NCBI GenBank assembly: GCA_964577175.1
Contig: CAZNYC010000053.1
Location: 1 to 25,922, forward strand
Reading direction: 5' to 3'
Source: BS750m-G62 sp964577175
GTDB lineage: Bacteria; Planctomycetota; Phycisphaerae; FEN-1346
Length of the DNA: 25,922 nucleotides
Shown: piece by piece, positions 7,193 to 15,513 of the stretch
Position numbering within the stretch: position 1 is the first letter of the stretch
Layout: every line of letters starts with the position of its first letter
Translations under genes and position numbers: made by a program
The notes under the pieces: generated by a model
Told to the model about the DNA's origin: nothing
Database searches by the model: none
The model's input: the letters and a program-made list of their open reading frames with translations, nothing else

Positions 7193-8752
7193 ATGGCTGA
7201 ACCTGGCCCGAACGCGCCCGGCGGCCCGGCGTCGGCGGACCCGGCCGCCTCCGCGCCGCACCTTCTCCTGCGTCTGCACACGCCGGACGCCGACGTGCGC
7301 GCCGCGTTCGACGGCGCCCACCTGCCGCCCGGTTTCCGCCTGGAGCATCTCCCGTCGGCGGCGCCGGAGGCCTTTGCGGACGACGAACCGTCGCTGGTCC
7401 TTCTGGACGCGGGCGTCGCAGCCGACGCCGGGCCCGACCTTGCCGACGCCATCGACGCCCACCTGCACCGGTGCGTGTGGACGGGTCCGGCCGCCGCCAT
7501 CGAGCGTCTGCGCGGGGCATGGCTCCAGGGGGCGTACGACCTTCTCGTCACGCCCGCGACGGCGTCCATCCTCACCCGCCGGACGGCCGACTGGGCCCGC
7601 AACATCCAGCGGACGGCCGCCCTCGAACGGCTGGGCCGCCGCGTCGACGACCTGGCCGAGCAGCACAGCCGTCTCTCCGCCCGCCTGGCCGACGCCGAGC
7701 AGGCCTCCGGCGCGCTGGAGGAGGAACGCGGCCGGCTGAACCGGGCGATGGACCGCATTCATGCGCTGGCGCGCCTGTCGCACCGGATCAACTCGCTGGA
7801 CCTGGACCGGATCGTCCATGCGGCCGTCCACGAACTGCCCGAGATCGTGGACGCCCGCCGCGCCAGCCTCTACTTCTACGACTCGCTGGACGACCGGCTC
7901 GTCCTGCAGGACCATTCGCACGAGACGCCCATCGCCGAGCGGGTGGAACTGGCCGCCAACCCCAACACCCCCATGGCCCACGCCGTCCGGCGAGGCGAAC
8001 TGCTGCTCGTCGGACAATTCAAGACCTTTCAGAAGGAAAGCGGCCTCGTCATCGACCGCCCGTACGAGGAACGGTACGAGTCGGAGTCGTGCATCATCGT
8101 CCCCCTGAAAGGCAGCGGGCGGGTGTGCGGTGTCCTGAATCTGGCCGAGAAGAAGCACGGCGCCACGTTCGACCCGGAAATCGATCTGCCCATCATCGAG
8201 CAGGTGGCTGAACTCATCGGCGCCAGCATCTACAACGTGGAACTGTTCCGCGAAATGGAACACCGGGCCAAGAGCGACCCGCTGACCGGCCTGGCCAACC
8301 GGCGGGCCCTGGAGGAGACCCTCGCCCGCGAGGTCGACCGCGCCCAGCGGTACGGGTCGTCGCTGGCGGTCCTCATGACCGACGTGGACGACATGAAGGA
8401 CGTGAACGACCGCCTCGGGCACCCCGCCGGCGACGCGGTCCTGCAGAACCTGGCCGCCATCCTGCTGGAGGCGGTCCGCAGCGTGGACGTGCCCGGCCGA
8501 TGGGCCGGCGACGAGTTCCTCGTCATCCTCCCCGACACGGGCAGCCGGCAGGCCGAACAGTTGGCCCGCCGTCTCCGGGGCCGGTGTCATGAGCGGCCCA
8601 CCCGCGTGGAGCAGACCGAAATCCCCACGACCCTCTCGATCGGCGTGACGGCGTACACGCCGAACGACACGCCCGACTCGCTCATCCGGCGCGTGGACCA
8701 AGCCCTGTACCAGGCCAAGGCGGACGGCCGCGACGAAATCGCGACGGCGTAG
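7193..8752 (+). CDS. Diguanylate cyclase with receiver-like, GAF and GGDEF domains
   Basis: Cytosolic signalling protein, 519 aa, predicted to make cyclic di-GMP from two GTP. Order: Ala/Pro-rich start (1-20); receiver-like segment (about 22-135, with LVLLDAG at 68-74 but no acidic pair at its first strand); a coiled coil (about 140-195); a GAF domain (about 200-352); and a GGDEF domain (about 360-515) opening with DPLTGLANRR. The active-site loop is AGDEF (438-442) rather than GGDEF, a variant reported as active in some cyclases. The RxxD inhibitory site RSVD (429-432) lies five residues before it, so product inhibition is expected. No transmembrane segment is seen. The start is taken at the ATG of MAEPGPNAPG; no clear Shine-Dalgarno supports it. 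It is convergent with the TIM-barrel gene. Confidence 0.93.
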   Translation: MAEPGPNAPGGPASADPAASAPHLLLRLHTPDADVRAAFDGAHLPPGFRLEHLPSAAPEAFADDEPSLVLLDAGVAADAGPDLADAIDAHLHRCVWTGPAAAIERLRGAWLQGAYDLLVTPATASILTRRTADWARNIQRTAALERLGRRVDDLAEQHSRLSARLADAEQASGALEEERGRLNRAMDRIHALARLSHRINSLDLDRIVHAAVHELPEIVDARRASLYFYDSLDDRLVLQDHSHETPIAERVELAANPNTPMAHAVRRGELLLVGQFKTFQKESGLVIDRPYEERYESESCIIVPLKGSGRVCGVLNLAEKKHGATFDPEIDLPIIEQVAELIGASIYNVELFREMEHRAKSDPLTGLANRRALEETLAREVDRAQRYGSSLAVLMTDVDDMKDVNDRLGHPAGDAVLQNLAAILLEAVRSVDVPGRWAGDEFLVILPDTGSRQAEQLARRLRGRCHERPTRVEQTEIPTTLSIGVTAYTPNDTPDSLIRRVDQALYQAKADGRDEIATA

Positions 8753-8818
8753 GCACGAAGCGCCGAACCCGAGCCGTCCCGTCTCTTGCGCGGCGGGTTC
8801 GTACAGCGCCGGGGGCCA

Positions 8819-8837
8819 CTGGCGGCTTGTCCGCCAG
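8819..8837. terminator. Hairpin between convergent genes
   Basis: CTGGCGG and CCGCCAG flank a five-base loop (CTTGT) midway between the converging diguanylate cyclase and TIM-barrel genes. There is no T-tract on either side, so a terminator role is only suggested by position. Confidence 0.3.
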
Positions 8838-8852
8838 GGTGCTTCCCCCCCC

Positions 8853-9701
8853 TCACTCGCCGAAAATCGGCGCCAGCACCCGGCACGACTCGATGGCCGC
8901 CCGGTCCGGTTCATCGGCATACGTGTAGAGTTCGACGGCGGCGGCGCCCTCGTAACCGATGGCGTCGAGGGCCTCGCGGATGGCCGGGAAGTCGATCTCG
9001 CCCCCCTCCCCCGGAATCAGGTGGTAGTGCTCGCGGTCCTTGATGTCCTCCAGGTGCAGGTGCTTGACGCGGCGCCCGAGCAGGCGGATCGCCTCGGCGG
9101 GGTCGTCCCCGGCGCACCATGCGTGGCCGACATCCACGTTCGCCCCCAGGCGGGGGTGGTCGATCGCCTCCAGCACGTCGCGGACGGCGGCGGCGGTCTC
9201 GATGAACTGGCCGGGCTCCGGCTCCAGGGCCAGGTCCACGCCGGCCATGTCCGCCGCCCGGACCACCTGCTCCAGCCCCTCGAGCAGGCGGTCGCGGAGC
9301 ACGTCGGCCGGCTCGTCGGAGGTCGGCTGCCCGCCCGTAATCGTGACGACGGGCGCCCCGAGGTGGTTCGCCAGGGTCATCGCCTCACGGTAGATGCGGA
9401 TGCGGTCGTCGCGATGCTGCGGGTCCGGGGCGATGAGGCTCGGCTCGAACGTCAGGGCCTCCGGCAGCGGGTCGAAGTACGCCATGGCCGTGTTGGCGTT
9501 GACGGCCACGGGGTCCAGGCCGAGGGCGCCCAGCCGCTCGCCCAGCCGCTTCGCCTCGTGCTCGCTGAACGTGGGCGGGTAGGCGTGCGGATGGTCCGCC
9601 AGGATCTCGACCGCCCGGTAGCCGGCGGCGGCGATGCCCTCCACCGCCTCCGACAGGCGATGCTTCGTGTACGCGTTCGTGCTGAAGGCGAGGCGGGTCA
9701 T
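8853..9701 (-). CDS. Sugar phosphate isomerase/epimerase (xylose isomerase-like TIM barrel)
   Basis: A 282-aa cytosolic protein of the AP-endonuclease-2 / xylose-isomerase-like TIM-barrel superfamily, with no signal peptide. Likely metal ligands in the expected order: Glu160 (LALEPEPGQ), Asp190 and His193 (NVDVGHAWC), His216 (KHLHLEDIKD), and Glu257 (AAVELYTYAD). The N-terminal strand LAFSTNAYTKHRLSEAV and the EILADHPHAYPP segment are typical of planctomycete members. Such enzymes isomerise or epimerise sugars and keto-sugars; the substrate cannot be read from the sequence. The ATG is supported by a purine-rich AAGGAAG (complement of about 9705-9711). It stands downstream of the GH27 gene in the same direction, separated by a 260-bp palindrome cluster, so co-transcription is uncertain. 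Confidence 0.88.
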   Translation of the reverse strand: MTRLAFSTNAYTKHRLSEAVEGIAAAGYRAVEILADHPHAYPPTFSEHEAKRLGERLGALGLDPVAVNANTAMAYFDPLPEALTFEPSLIAPDPQHRDDRIRIYREAMTLANHLGAPVVTITGGQPTSDEPADVLRDRLLEGLEQVVRAADMAGVDLALEPEPGQFIETAAAVRDVLEAIDHPRLGANVDVGHAWCAGDDPAEAIRLLGRRVKHLHLEDIKDREHYHLIPGEGGEIDFPAIREALDAIGYEGAAAVELYTYADEPDRAAIESCRVLAPIFGE

Positions 9702-9800
9702 CGCTTCTTCCTTTTCCGGGATGCGCTTCGGATGGAGATACCCCGCCGCTTACGCGGCGGGACCAGTTCCCGACGACCTAACCCTACAACGCTAACTTGT

Positions 9801-9909
9801 GCGCGGCGGGTCTCCGCACCCGCCGCGCAGCCCTGAAACGGCCGTTTCAAGCGCGGTAGGTGCGGAGACCCACCGCGCAAATGGGCACGGCCGGACAAGA
9901 CCGGCCGTG
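9801..9909. repeat. Palindrome cluster: A-B pair plus family C element
   Basis: Family A (9801-9828), a 22-bp spacer containing the perfect palindrome TGAAACGGCCGTTTCA (9834-9849), family B (9851-9878, GCGCGGTAGGTGCGGAGACC and on), then family C (9886-9909, CACGGCCGG-ACAAGA-CCGGCCGTG). The A-spacer-B unit of 78 bp recurs at 19949-20026 and, with a 20-bp spacer, at 22253-22328. Confidence 0.85.
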
Positions 9910-9934
9910 GCACATGGCGATTGGTGCCGTCGAC

Positions 9935-9960
9935 GCGCCGGGTGCGGAGGGCCGCCGCGC
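9935..9960. repeat. Decayed family A palindrome
   Basis: GCGCCGGGTGCGGAGGGCC and on to CCGCGC, a diverged family A copy ending 6 bp beyond the GH27 stop codon. It may act as an RNA hairpin at the 3' end of that transcript (inference). Confidence 0.55.
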
Positions 9961-9965
9961 GGCAC

Positions 9966-11408
9966 TCAGCGCCGCGCCGTCAACCGCACCAGCACCACAC
10001 CGTGCACCAGGACGCGCGCGGCGAAGCCGCGGTCGAACGTCCCCAGGTCCTCCTGCCGCCAGAGGTCGCGGACGGCACACGGCCCCGCCAGAGCCAGGTC
10101 GTCCCACGCGACGCCGACCTGGCGCGGCTCTTTGTCGTCGCGGTTGAAGAGGCCGACGGCGACGGAGCCGTCGGCCATCGGCTTGGCCCACGCCTCGGCG
10201 GGTCCGTCGCGTCGGACGCGGCCCGCCTGCCGCCCGAGCGGGTCCTGGTTCACCGCCAGCACCTCGTCGTTGGTGAGCAGGCCGAGCGTGAAGTCGTCCA
10301 GGTTCGTCAAATCGCACCCCAGCAGCAGCGGGGCCGCCAGCAGGCACCACAGGCTGATGTGCGTGACCTGCTCGTTCGGCGTCAGGTTCGTCGGACGCAG
10401 GTTCGGACCCCAACCCACGCGGCCGACGACGAGCATGTCCGGATCGTTCCAGTGACCCGGCCCGGCGAAGCGGCGCCACGGCTCCTGGGCGAAGCCGATA
10501 CCGGAGATCGATTCCCACGTGTCGGCGATGTCGGCCGTCGTCCGCCAGCAGTTCGCCACGCGGGCGAGGGCCGGCGCCAGCGCCCTATCCGCGTTGTTCG
10601 AGAGGCTGTAGACGATGTCGCGGCCGGTGGCACGCAGGGCCTCGCCCATGGCGCGGGCGCGGTCGAGGTCGATCGGGTTCCAGTCGTACTTCAGGTAATC
10701 GACGCCCCACGACGCGAACCCGTGGGCGTCGGCCTCCTCGAAGCGCACGGGACCCACGGCGTGGGCCTTCTCGGTGACGCGGCCGTCGTCGGTGTCGGCC
10801 GACCCGCCCGGGTAGCCGGCGTACGTGGTCTTCCACGGCGAGGAGTAGATGCCCAGCCGCAGGCCGCGCCCGTGCACCTCGCCGGCCAGGGCGGCCATGT
10901 CCGGAAAGCGCTCCTTCGGGGCGAGGGCGTACTCCGGCGGTGCCCGCCAACCCTGCCAGCAATCGTCGATATTGACGTACGACCATCCGTGCTGCGCCAG
11001 GCCCGACGCCACCATGCCGCGCGCCGCGTCGCGAATCTTGCCGGCGTCGACGGCGTTGCCCCAGCAGTTCCAGGAGTTCCATCCCATGGGAGGCGTCAGG
11101 GCGATGCGGCCGCCCACGCGCAGGGTGAGCGTCCGCCCCGCCCGGCCGCGCGCGTTCTCGGCCGCAAGACGCACCGCATAGTCACCGGGTTCATGCGGAG
11201 CGACGCCCGCCAGGTGACCCCTATCGCCATCGAGCGCGAGGCCGGAAGGCAGATTCGCCGCGGCGAACCGCATCGGCCGCTCCCCCGTCGCCGGCACCCG
11301 GAACAGGACCGGCGCGCCGGGCGATGCGCCGAGGACCTGCGGCCCGACGAGCCGCGGCTCGGGCGGCGGCGGGGGCGTCAGGCGGCCGTCTTGTTCGCAG
11401 TCGGGCAT
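9966..11408 (-). CDS. GH27-type alpha-galactosidase with N-terminal Ig-like domain
   Basis: Glycoside hydrolase family 27/36-type enzyme releasing terminal alpha-galactose (or alpha-N-acetylgalactosamine), 480 aa. Residues about 18-98 form a small Ig-like (He_PIG-type) domain (PATGERPMRF ... GLALDG ... GDYAVRLAAENARG). The catalytic barrel starts at LTPPMGWNSWNCWG (104-117). The nucleophile is Asp242 in YLKYDW and the acid/base Asp293 in RTTADIADTW; GPGHWNDPDMLVVG (317-330) is characteristic. A beta-sandwich ends the protein. No signal peptide is seen, although the neighbouring hydrolases have one. The start is uncertain: ATG at 11408 is chosen, an in-frame TTG at 11444 adds 12 residues, and neither has a good Shine-Dalgarno. 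A family D repeat begins 47 bp upstream and may have displaced the original 5' end. Confidence 0.88.
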   Translation of the reverse strand: MPDCEQDGRLTPPPPPEPRLVGPQVLGASPGAPVLFRVPATGERPMRFAAANLPSGLALDGDRGHLAGVAPHEPGDYAVRLAAENARGRAGRTLTLRVGGRIALTPPMGWNSWNCWGNAVDAGKIRDAARGMVASGLAQHGWSYVNIDDCWQGWRAPPEYALAPKERFPDMAALAGEVHGRGLRLGIYSSPWKTTYAGYPGGSADTDDGRVTEKAHAVGPVRFEEADAHGFASWGVDYLKYDWNPIDLDRARAMGEALRATGRDIVYSLSNNADRALAPALARVANCWRTTADIADTWESISGIGFAQEPWRRFAGPGHWNDPDMLVVGRVGWGPNLRPTNLTPNEQVTHISLWCLLAAPLLLGCDLTNLDDFTLGLLTNDEVLAVNQDPLGRQAGRVRRDGPAEAWAKPMADGSVAVGLFNRDDKEPRQVGVAWDDLALAGPCAVRDLWRQEDLGTFDRGFAARVLVHGVVLVRLTARR

Positions 11409-11455
11409 GGATGGTGCGCGCCGAAAAACTCGTGCAAACAACAAACCGCGTAGAT

Positions 11456-11554
11456 GTCATTCTGAGGAGCGGCGAAGCCGCGGCGAAGAATCTCGCCTTG
11501 ACGCCGTCCGCACGGCGAGATTCTTCGGCCCCGCGAGCGGAGCCTCAGAATGAC
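11456..11554. repeat. Family D inverted-repeat element, intact 99-bp copy
   Basis: Ends GTCATTCTGAGG and CCTCAGAATGAC are perfect 12-bp inverted repeats. Inside, CGAAGAATCTCGCC pairs with GGCGAGATTCTTCG. Each arm carries a small hairpin of its own (GCGGCGAAGCCGC on the left). It lies between the BNR/LamG gene and the GH27 gene. Confidence 0.9.
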
Positions 11555-11569
11555 ATCCTGAGAGCATAC

Positions 11570-11597
11570 GCGCGGCGGATACCGAGACCCGCCGCAC
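11570..11597. repeat. Family A palindrome, diverged
   Basis: GCGCGGCGGATACCGAGACC and on to CCGCCGCA, 19 bp downstream of the BNR/LamG stop codon on the minus strand. Confidence 0.6.
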
Positions 11598-11615
11598 GGG
11601 ACGTTGTGGCTTCGG

Positions 11616-13379
11616 TCAGCGTCCTGCCCGGAAGTTGCCGACCGCCTCACTCGTCCGGAGATACCGGTCGTAGACGCGCACGCGTCCGACACGGCCGTCC
11701 AGGCGCGGCGCGATGCGGATTGTATCAGAACCCGCCGGGCGGCCCAAGGTATTCGGGAAGCGCCCCCATCCGCAGGGCCGGGCCTCCCCGCCGTCGCACA
11801 GGCGTCCGTCCACGACGAACGTGACGATTTTCGGCCCCCCGTCGACGGTGGCGACCACGTGGTGCCACCTGCCGGCCGAGAGGGCGCCCGGGTCGGCCTC
11901 CCACGCGGCCTCCGTCGTGCCGTCTGAGAGGACGAGGCGGAGCGACGTCGCCGCCGTCGTCGTGAGCGCGAGCCCCCTGCCCTCGCCGTCGCGCGTATCG
12001 AGGACCGTCTGCCCTTCCGCAAGACGCTCCAGCCGCAGCCAGACGCCGAGGGAGAAGCCACCGCCCGCGGAGAGGTCCGGCAGGTTCGGCATCGGCGCCG
12101 TCGCGCCGGCCCGGCATTTCTCCGGGGGAAGGTCGAGCACGAGGCCGTCGCTTGCCACGGTCCCATTCTCGAACTGGTTCCACAGGCCGTCCACGAGCGA
12201 GCGGTCGATGGCGTGGACGCGGGCCACCGTCTTCTGCGTCTCGGTGATCCAGAACCGCCCGCCCTGTTCCACCAAATCAGGGTAGGACATGCGGACCTTG
12301 GGGTCGGCATCGTAGAGGACGATCTCCGGCTGGGACCAGTGGATGCGGCCGTCGCGTTCGACGCCGCCGGCGAGCCAGGCGGGGTTGCGTCCCTGGAACG
12401 AGCGCCCGCTGTGGTTGTGGTACCACAGGAGGTACCGGCCGCCGGAGGTCCGCCACGCCTTGACGTTGGCGCGGGGGTTCTTGATGGGCCGGCCGCCGGG
12501 CGTGTACGTCATGCGGCGGGGCTCGGACCACGTCCGCGCGCCGTCCGTGCTCCGCGACTGGCACGCGTAGCCGGTCGTCGTGCGGTAGACGCAGAGGAGC
12601 GAACCCGGCGCGTCCATCGGGCAGACGACGTGCTCCTCCTGGACCGAGCCGAAGCGGTCGCGGCGGATGCCGTGGTCGCCCTCCGGCAAGAGTTGCCAGG
12701 CGACCTTCGCCGGGTCGCGTTCGGTGAGGACGTTGTCGGAGCGGTAGACCCAGCCCTCGCCCTGCTCCAGCATGTACTTACCGATTTTCGTGAATCCGAA
12801 GAAGACGCGGCCGTTCTGCGTGACGGGCTTGGAGACGCCCCAGAAGATCTGGACCTTGCCGCCCCAGTCGTTGCCGCGGTCGCAGGCCGTGACGCGCATC
12901 GGCAGGCGCCGGCGGTCGGACCAGGTGCGGCCGCCGTCGTCGCTCCAGCGATAGGCGTACCAGCCGAGCATGTCGGCCCGGATGGCCTTGCCGCGGAGCG
13001 TCCGCACCCGGTCGCCGTTGTAATCGTAGAACGCGTACACGCGGCCGAAGGGCGTGACGAACGGCACGACCCAGGAGGCCTCCGGCCCCCCGGACGGTTC
13101 GATGTCCACGAGCGGCGACCACGTGCCGCCGTGGTCCGTGCTGCGGGCCGCCACGACGTGCTGCCCGCGCGCGCCCTCGCGGCCGGGACCTGTGGTCAGG
13201 ACGCACAGCCAGTCGCCGTCGGGCAGGACGGCGACGTAGGGCTGGTCGGCGTAATTCTCGGAGGGGATCTCGCGGCCGGTGCGGATGTTGCGCGGGTCGG
13301 GGGCGGGCGCTTCGGCGTGCAGCGCGCTCGATGCGACGGCGAGCGCGGACAGGACAATCAGACTTCGTGCTGTGTGCAT
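11616..13379 (-). CDS. Secreted BNR/Asp-box exo-sialidase-like protein with C-terminal LamG domain
   Basis: A 587-aa secreted protein. Residues 1-22 are a Sec signal peptide (MHTARSLIVLSALAVASSAL). A six-bladed beta-propeller (about 35-405) carries three recognisable Asp boxes: STDHGGTW (80-87), SDDGGRTW (146-153) and STDGARTW (277-284). A concanavalin/LamG-like domain (about 438-575) includes GRWHHVVATVDG (503-514), its usual signature. The propeller is that of sialidases and related BNR proteins, but I cannot place the complete arginine triad, Tyr/Glu pair and Asp, so sialidase activity is not shown. The LamG domain likely binds carbohydrate. GAGGG lies before the ATG. It is the middle gene of a minus-strand run of sulfatase, BNR protein and GH27 enzyme, which points to glycan degradation, but a repeat separates each pair. 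Confidence 0.88.
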   Translation of the reverse strand: MHTARSLIVLSALAVASSALHAEAPAPDPRNIRTGREIPSENYADQPYVAVLPDGDWLCVLTTGPGREGARGQHVVAARSTDHGGTWSPLVDIEPSGGPEASWVVPFVTPFGRVYAFYDYNGDRVRTLRGKAIRADMLGWYAYRWSDDGGRTWSDRRRLPMRVTACDRGNDWGGKVQIFWGVSKPVTQNGRVFFGFTKIGKYMLEQGEGWVYRSDNVLTERDPAKVAWQLLPEGDHGIRRDRFGSVQEEHVVCPMDAPGSLLCVYRTTTGYACQSRSTDGARTWSEPRRMTYTPGGRPIKNPRANVKAWRTSGGRYLLWYHNHSGRSFQGRNPAWLAGGVERDGRIHWSQPEIVLYDADPKVRMSYPDLVEQGGRFWITETQKTVARVHAIDRSLVDGLWNQFENGTVASDGLVLDLPPEKCRAGATAPMPNLPDLSAGGGFSLGVWLRLERLAEGQTVLDTRDGEGRGLALTTTAATSLRLVLSDGTTEAAWEADPGALSAGRWHHVVATVDGGPKIVTFVVDGRLCDGGEARPCGWGRFPNTLGRPAGSDTIRIAPRLDGRVGRVRVYDRYLRTSEAVGNFRAGR

Positions 13380-13426
13380 GGGCCCTCGCTTGCTGCTGTG
13401 GTTCGGTAAAACGCCGCTGCCTACTC

Positions 13427-13555
13427 GTCATTCTGAGGAGGCCGTAAGGCCGACGAAGAATCTCGCCGTGCCAACGCGAAACGACAAAGACCAGGGCGAG
13501 ATTCTTCGTCGCGGCCCGCCTTCGGCGGGTAAACTGCGCCGCTCCTCAGAATGAC
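13427..13555. repeat. Family D inverted-repeat element with extra hairpin, 129 bp
   Basis: Ends GTCATTCTGAGG and CCTCAGAATGAC. The right arm holds an additional hairpin (CCCGCCTTCGGCGGG, 13516-13530) not found in the other copies, and the loop (13468-13494) is longer and unrelated. It lies between the BNR/LamG and sulfatase genes. Confidence 0.88.
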
Positions 13556-13616
13556 AACCGGCGAGCCGTGTCACATTTGATTTGCCGGCCTCAATAACTG
13601 TGGCGCGCCGCCAGGC

Positions 13617-15341
13617 TCAGCCGGTCCGTTTCACAATGACGTAGTTCATGCCGACGGGGTCGCCGTCGCCCTCCAGGCGGGCCCGGAGGCGGCCGTCGCC
13701 GGACTCCAGCCGCACCGGTTCGAACGTGCATCGCCCCTCGCCGGCGGGCACCTGTGCCGCCTGCTTTGCACCTGCGAGTTCAAAGACGGCCGTCCGCTCC
13801 TGCTTCGCCGGTGCGAAGAGGCACGTCACCTCGTAGGTCCCCGGCCGGGCGACGTGGACCTCCCAGTACCCGAGGCTCTTGCGGCCCCAGCCGGCCTTCG
13901 GGCCGCGCCAGTCCTGCCGCGACAGGCGCACGGGGTTCTCGTGCTCGCTGCCCAGGTGGATGCGCGGCGGGTCGTAGCCGCGCGTCGCCGAGACGTCCTT
14001 GAACCACGCCTCGTACGCCGACCTCAGGCGCCGGACGACGTCCGGGTGTGCCTCGGCCACGTCGTCCTTCTCGCCGGGGTCGGCCTGGAGGTCGTAGAGT
14101 TCGAACCGCGGCTCCCCGCCTTTGAGGTGCATGACGAGTTTCCACCGCGGCCCGACGGCGGCGGCGTCGCGGTACATCTGCGGCACGTCGCCGCGGTGCC
14201 ACTGGAGGAAGAGCGTGCGGTCCGGCCAGTCGCCGGCCTCGCCCGTCCAGAGGGGCAGGAGGCTCGTGCCGTCGATCTTGCGGTCCTTCGGGGGCGGCGC
14301 GCCGCACGCCGCCAGCAGCGTGGGCATGACGTCGATGTGGCCGGCGAGCGTGTCGACCTTCCGCCCGCCCTTGAATCGCTCCGGCCACCGGACGAAGAAC
14401 GGCACGCGGATGCCCGCCTCGTACACCGTGCCCTTGCCGGCCCGCAGGCCGCCCTTGTACCGGTTCCGCTGCTGCGCCCCGTTGTCGGTCATGAAGATGA
14501 CGAGGGTGCGTTCGGCCAGGCCCAGGTCGTCGAGGCGCTGGAGGACGCGGCCGACGTTCTCGTCGATGTTCTCGACCATGCCGTAGACGCGGGCGGTCGT
14601 CTCGTCGAGTCCCGCCTCCTTGTACGGCTTCCAGTACTTCTCCGGCACCTGGAGGGGCGTGTGGGGGGCGTTCGTGGAGAGGTAGGCGAAGAACGGCCGG
14701 TCGCGGTGCGCCTCGATGAACTCCAGGCACGCCCCCGCGAAGACGTCCGTGCAGTAGCCGTCGATGCGTTTCTCGCGGCCGTCGACCTGGTAGACGGCGT
14801 CGAAGTAGCCGCGGCTGTCGGGCGGGTCCGCGGGCTGGCTCATGCCGCCGCCCAGGTGCCAGACGCCCGTCTGGAACCCCTGGTCGATGGGTCGGAGCGG
14901 GTAATTGTCGCCCAGGTGCCATTTGCCGAAGATGCCCGTGGCGTAGCCCGCTCGGCCGAGGGCCTCCGCGACGGTCACCTCGCCTGAGTGCATCATGGCC
15001 CGGCCGAGGTAGGTGTCCGTGACGCCCGTGCGGTATTTGTAGCGTCCCGTCATGAGGCAGGCGCGGGTGGGCGCGCAGACGGGCTCGACGTAGAAGCGGG
15101 TCATCTCGACGCTCTCGGCCGCCAGGCGGTCGACGGTGGGGGTGCGGATCTTGTCGTTGCCGTGGCACCCCAGGTCGCCCCAGCCCTGGTCGTCGGTCAT
15201 GATGAGGAGGACGTTGGGCGGCCGGGCGTCGGGGCCGGCCTCGCGGCTCAGGCCGCAGCCGGCCAGCGGCGCGGCCGCGGCTGCGCCGGCCAGGGTGTGG
15301 AGAAAGTCACGGCGGGACAGCGTCGGGTGTGGGGCAGACAT
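13617..15341 (-). CDS. Exported arylsulfatase-type sulfatase with C-terminal extension
   Basis: Type I (formylglycine) sulfatase, 574 aa, hydrolysing sulfate esters, probably of a glycan. The N-terminus TLSRRDFLHTLAGAAAAAPLAGCG is a Tat-type signal whose LAGC could also be a lipobox (Cys29). Metal-binding Asp50-Asp51 lie in LIMTDDQGWGD. Cys89 in CAPTRACLMTGR is the residue oxidised to formylglycine (C-x-P-x-R). GKWHLG is at 139-144, and the metal site MTDNGAQ has Asp286 and Asn287, with AGKGTVYEAGIRVP after it. The catalytic part ends near 450; the last 110 residues look like a beta-rich accessory domain. AAGGGAGGT just upstream supports the ATG. No formylglycine-generating enzyme or anaerobic sulfatase-maturating enzyme is seen in the window, so maturation must be provided elsewhere. 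Confidence 0.95.
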   Translation of the reverse strand: MSAPHPTLSRRDFLHTLAGAAAAAPLAGCGLSREAGPDARPPNVLLIMTDDQGWGDLGCHGNDKIRTPTVDRLAAESVEMTRFYVEPVCAPTRACLMTGRYKYRTGVTDTYLGRAMMHSGEVTVAEALGRAGYATGIFGKWHLGDNYPLRPIDQGFQTGVWHLGGGMSQPADPPDSRGYFDAVYQVDGREKRIDGYCTDVFAGACLEFIEAHRDRPFFAYLSTNAPHTPLQVPEKYWKPYKEAGLDETTARVYGMVENIDENVGRVLQRLDDLGLAERTLVIFMTDNGAQQRNRYKGGLRAGKGTVYEAGIRVPFFVRWPERFKGGRKVDTLAGHIDVMPTLLAACGAPPPKDRKIDGTSLLPLWTGEAGDWPDRTLFLQWHRGDVPQMYRDAAAVGPRWKLVMHLKGGEPRFELYDLQADPGEKDDVAEAHPDVVRRLRSAYEAWFKDVSATRGYDPPRIHLGSEHENPVRLSRQDWRGPKAGWGRKSLGYWEVHVARPGTYEVTCLFAPAKQERTAVFELAGAKQAAQVPAGEGRCTFEPVRLESGDGRLRARLEGDGDPVGMNYVIVKRTG

Positions 15342-15425
15342 GGGACCTCCCTTGAATCAGATTCGGCGATATCTCGCGCGGCGGCCTTTGCGGCCCTCCG
15401 CGCCCGAACAAACACTTTCGCGTTT

Positions 15426-15494
15426 GCGCGGCGGGCAAGACTGCCCGCCGCGCTCGCGGGCCGCATGATGCACGGCCGGACAAGACCGGCCGTG
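15426..15494. repeat. Family A plus family C palindromes
   Basis: An A-like palindrome (15426-15453, GCGCGGCGGGCAAGACTGCC and on) and, 17 bp later, a family C palindrome (15471-15494). It is located between the AIR-synthase-like stop codon and the sulfatase start. Confidence 0.8.
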
Positions 15495-15513
15495 GCACAG
15501 ACCCGTCGGGCCC

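Noticed and set aside
3619..7758. 1379-aa minus-strand open frame
   Set aside because: Runs antisense to four well-supported plus-strand genes. Low-complexity translation, an effect of high GC.
11456..11554. Small proteins encoded by family D elements
   Set aside because: The recurring translations (such as RFFGSASGASE) arise from the palindrome itself in several frames and have no start signals.
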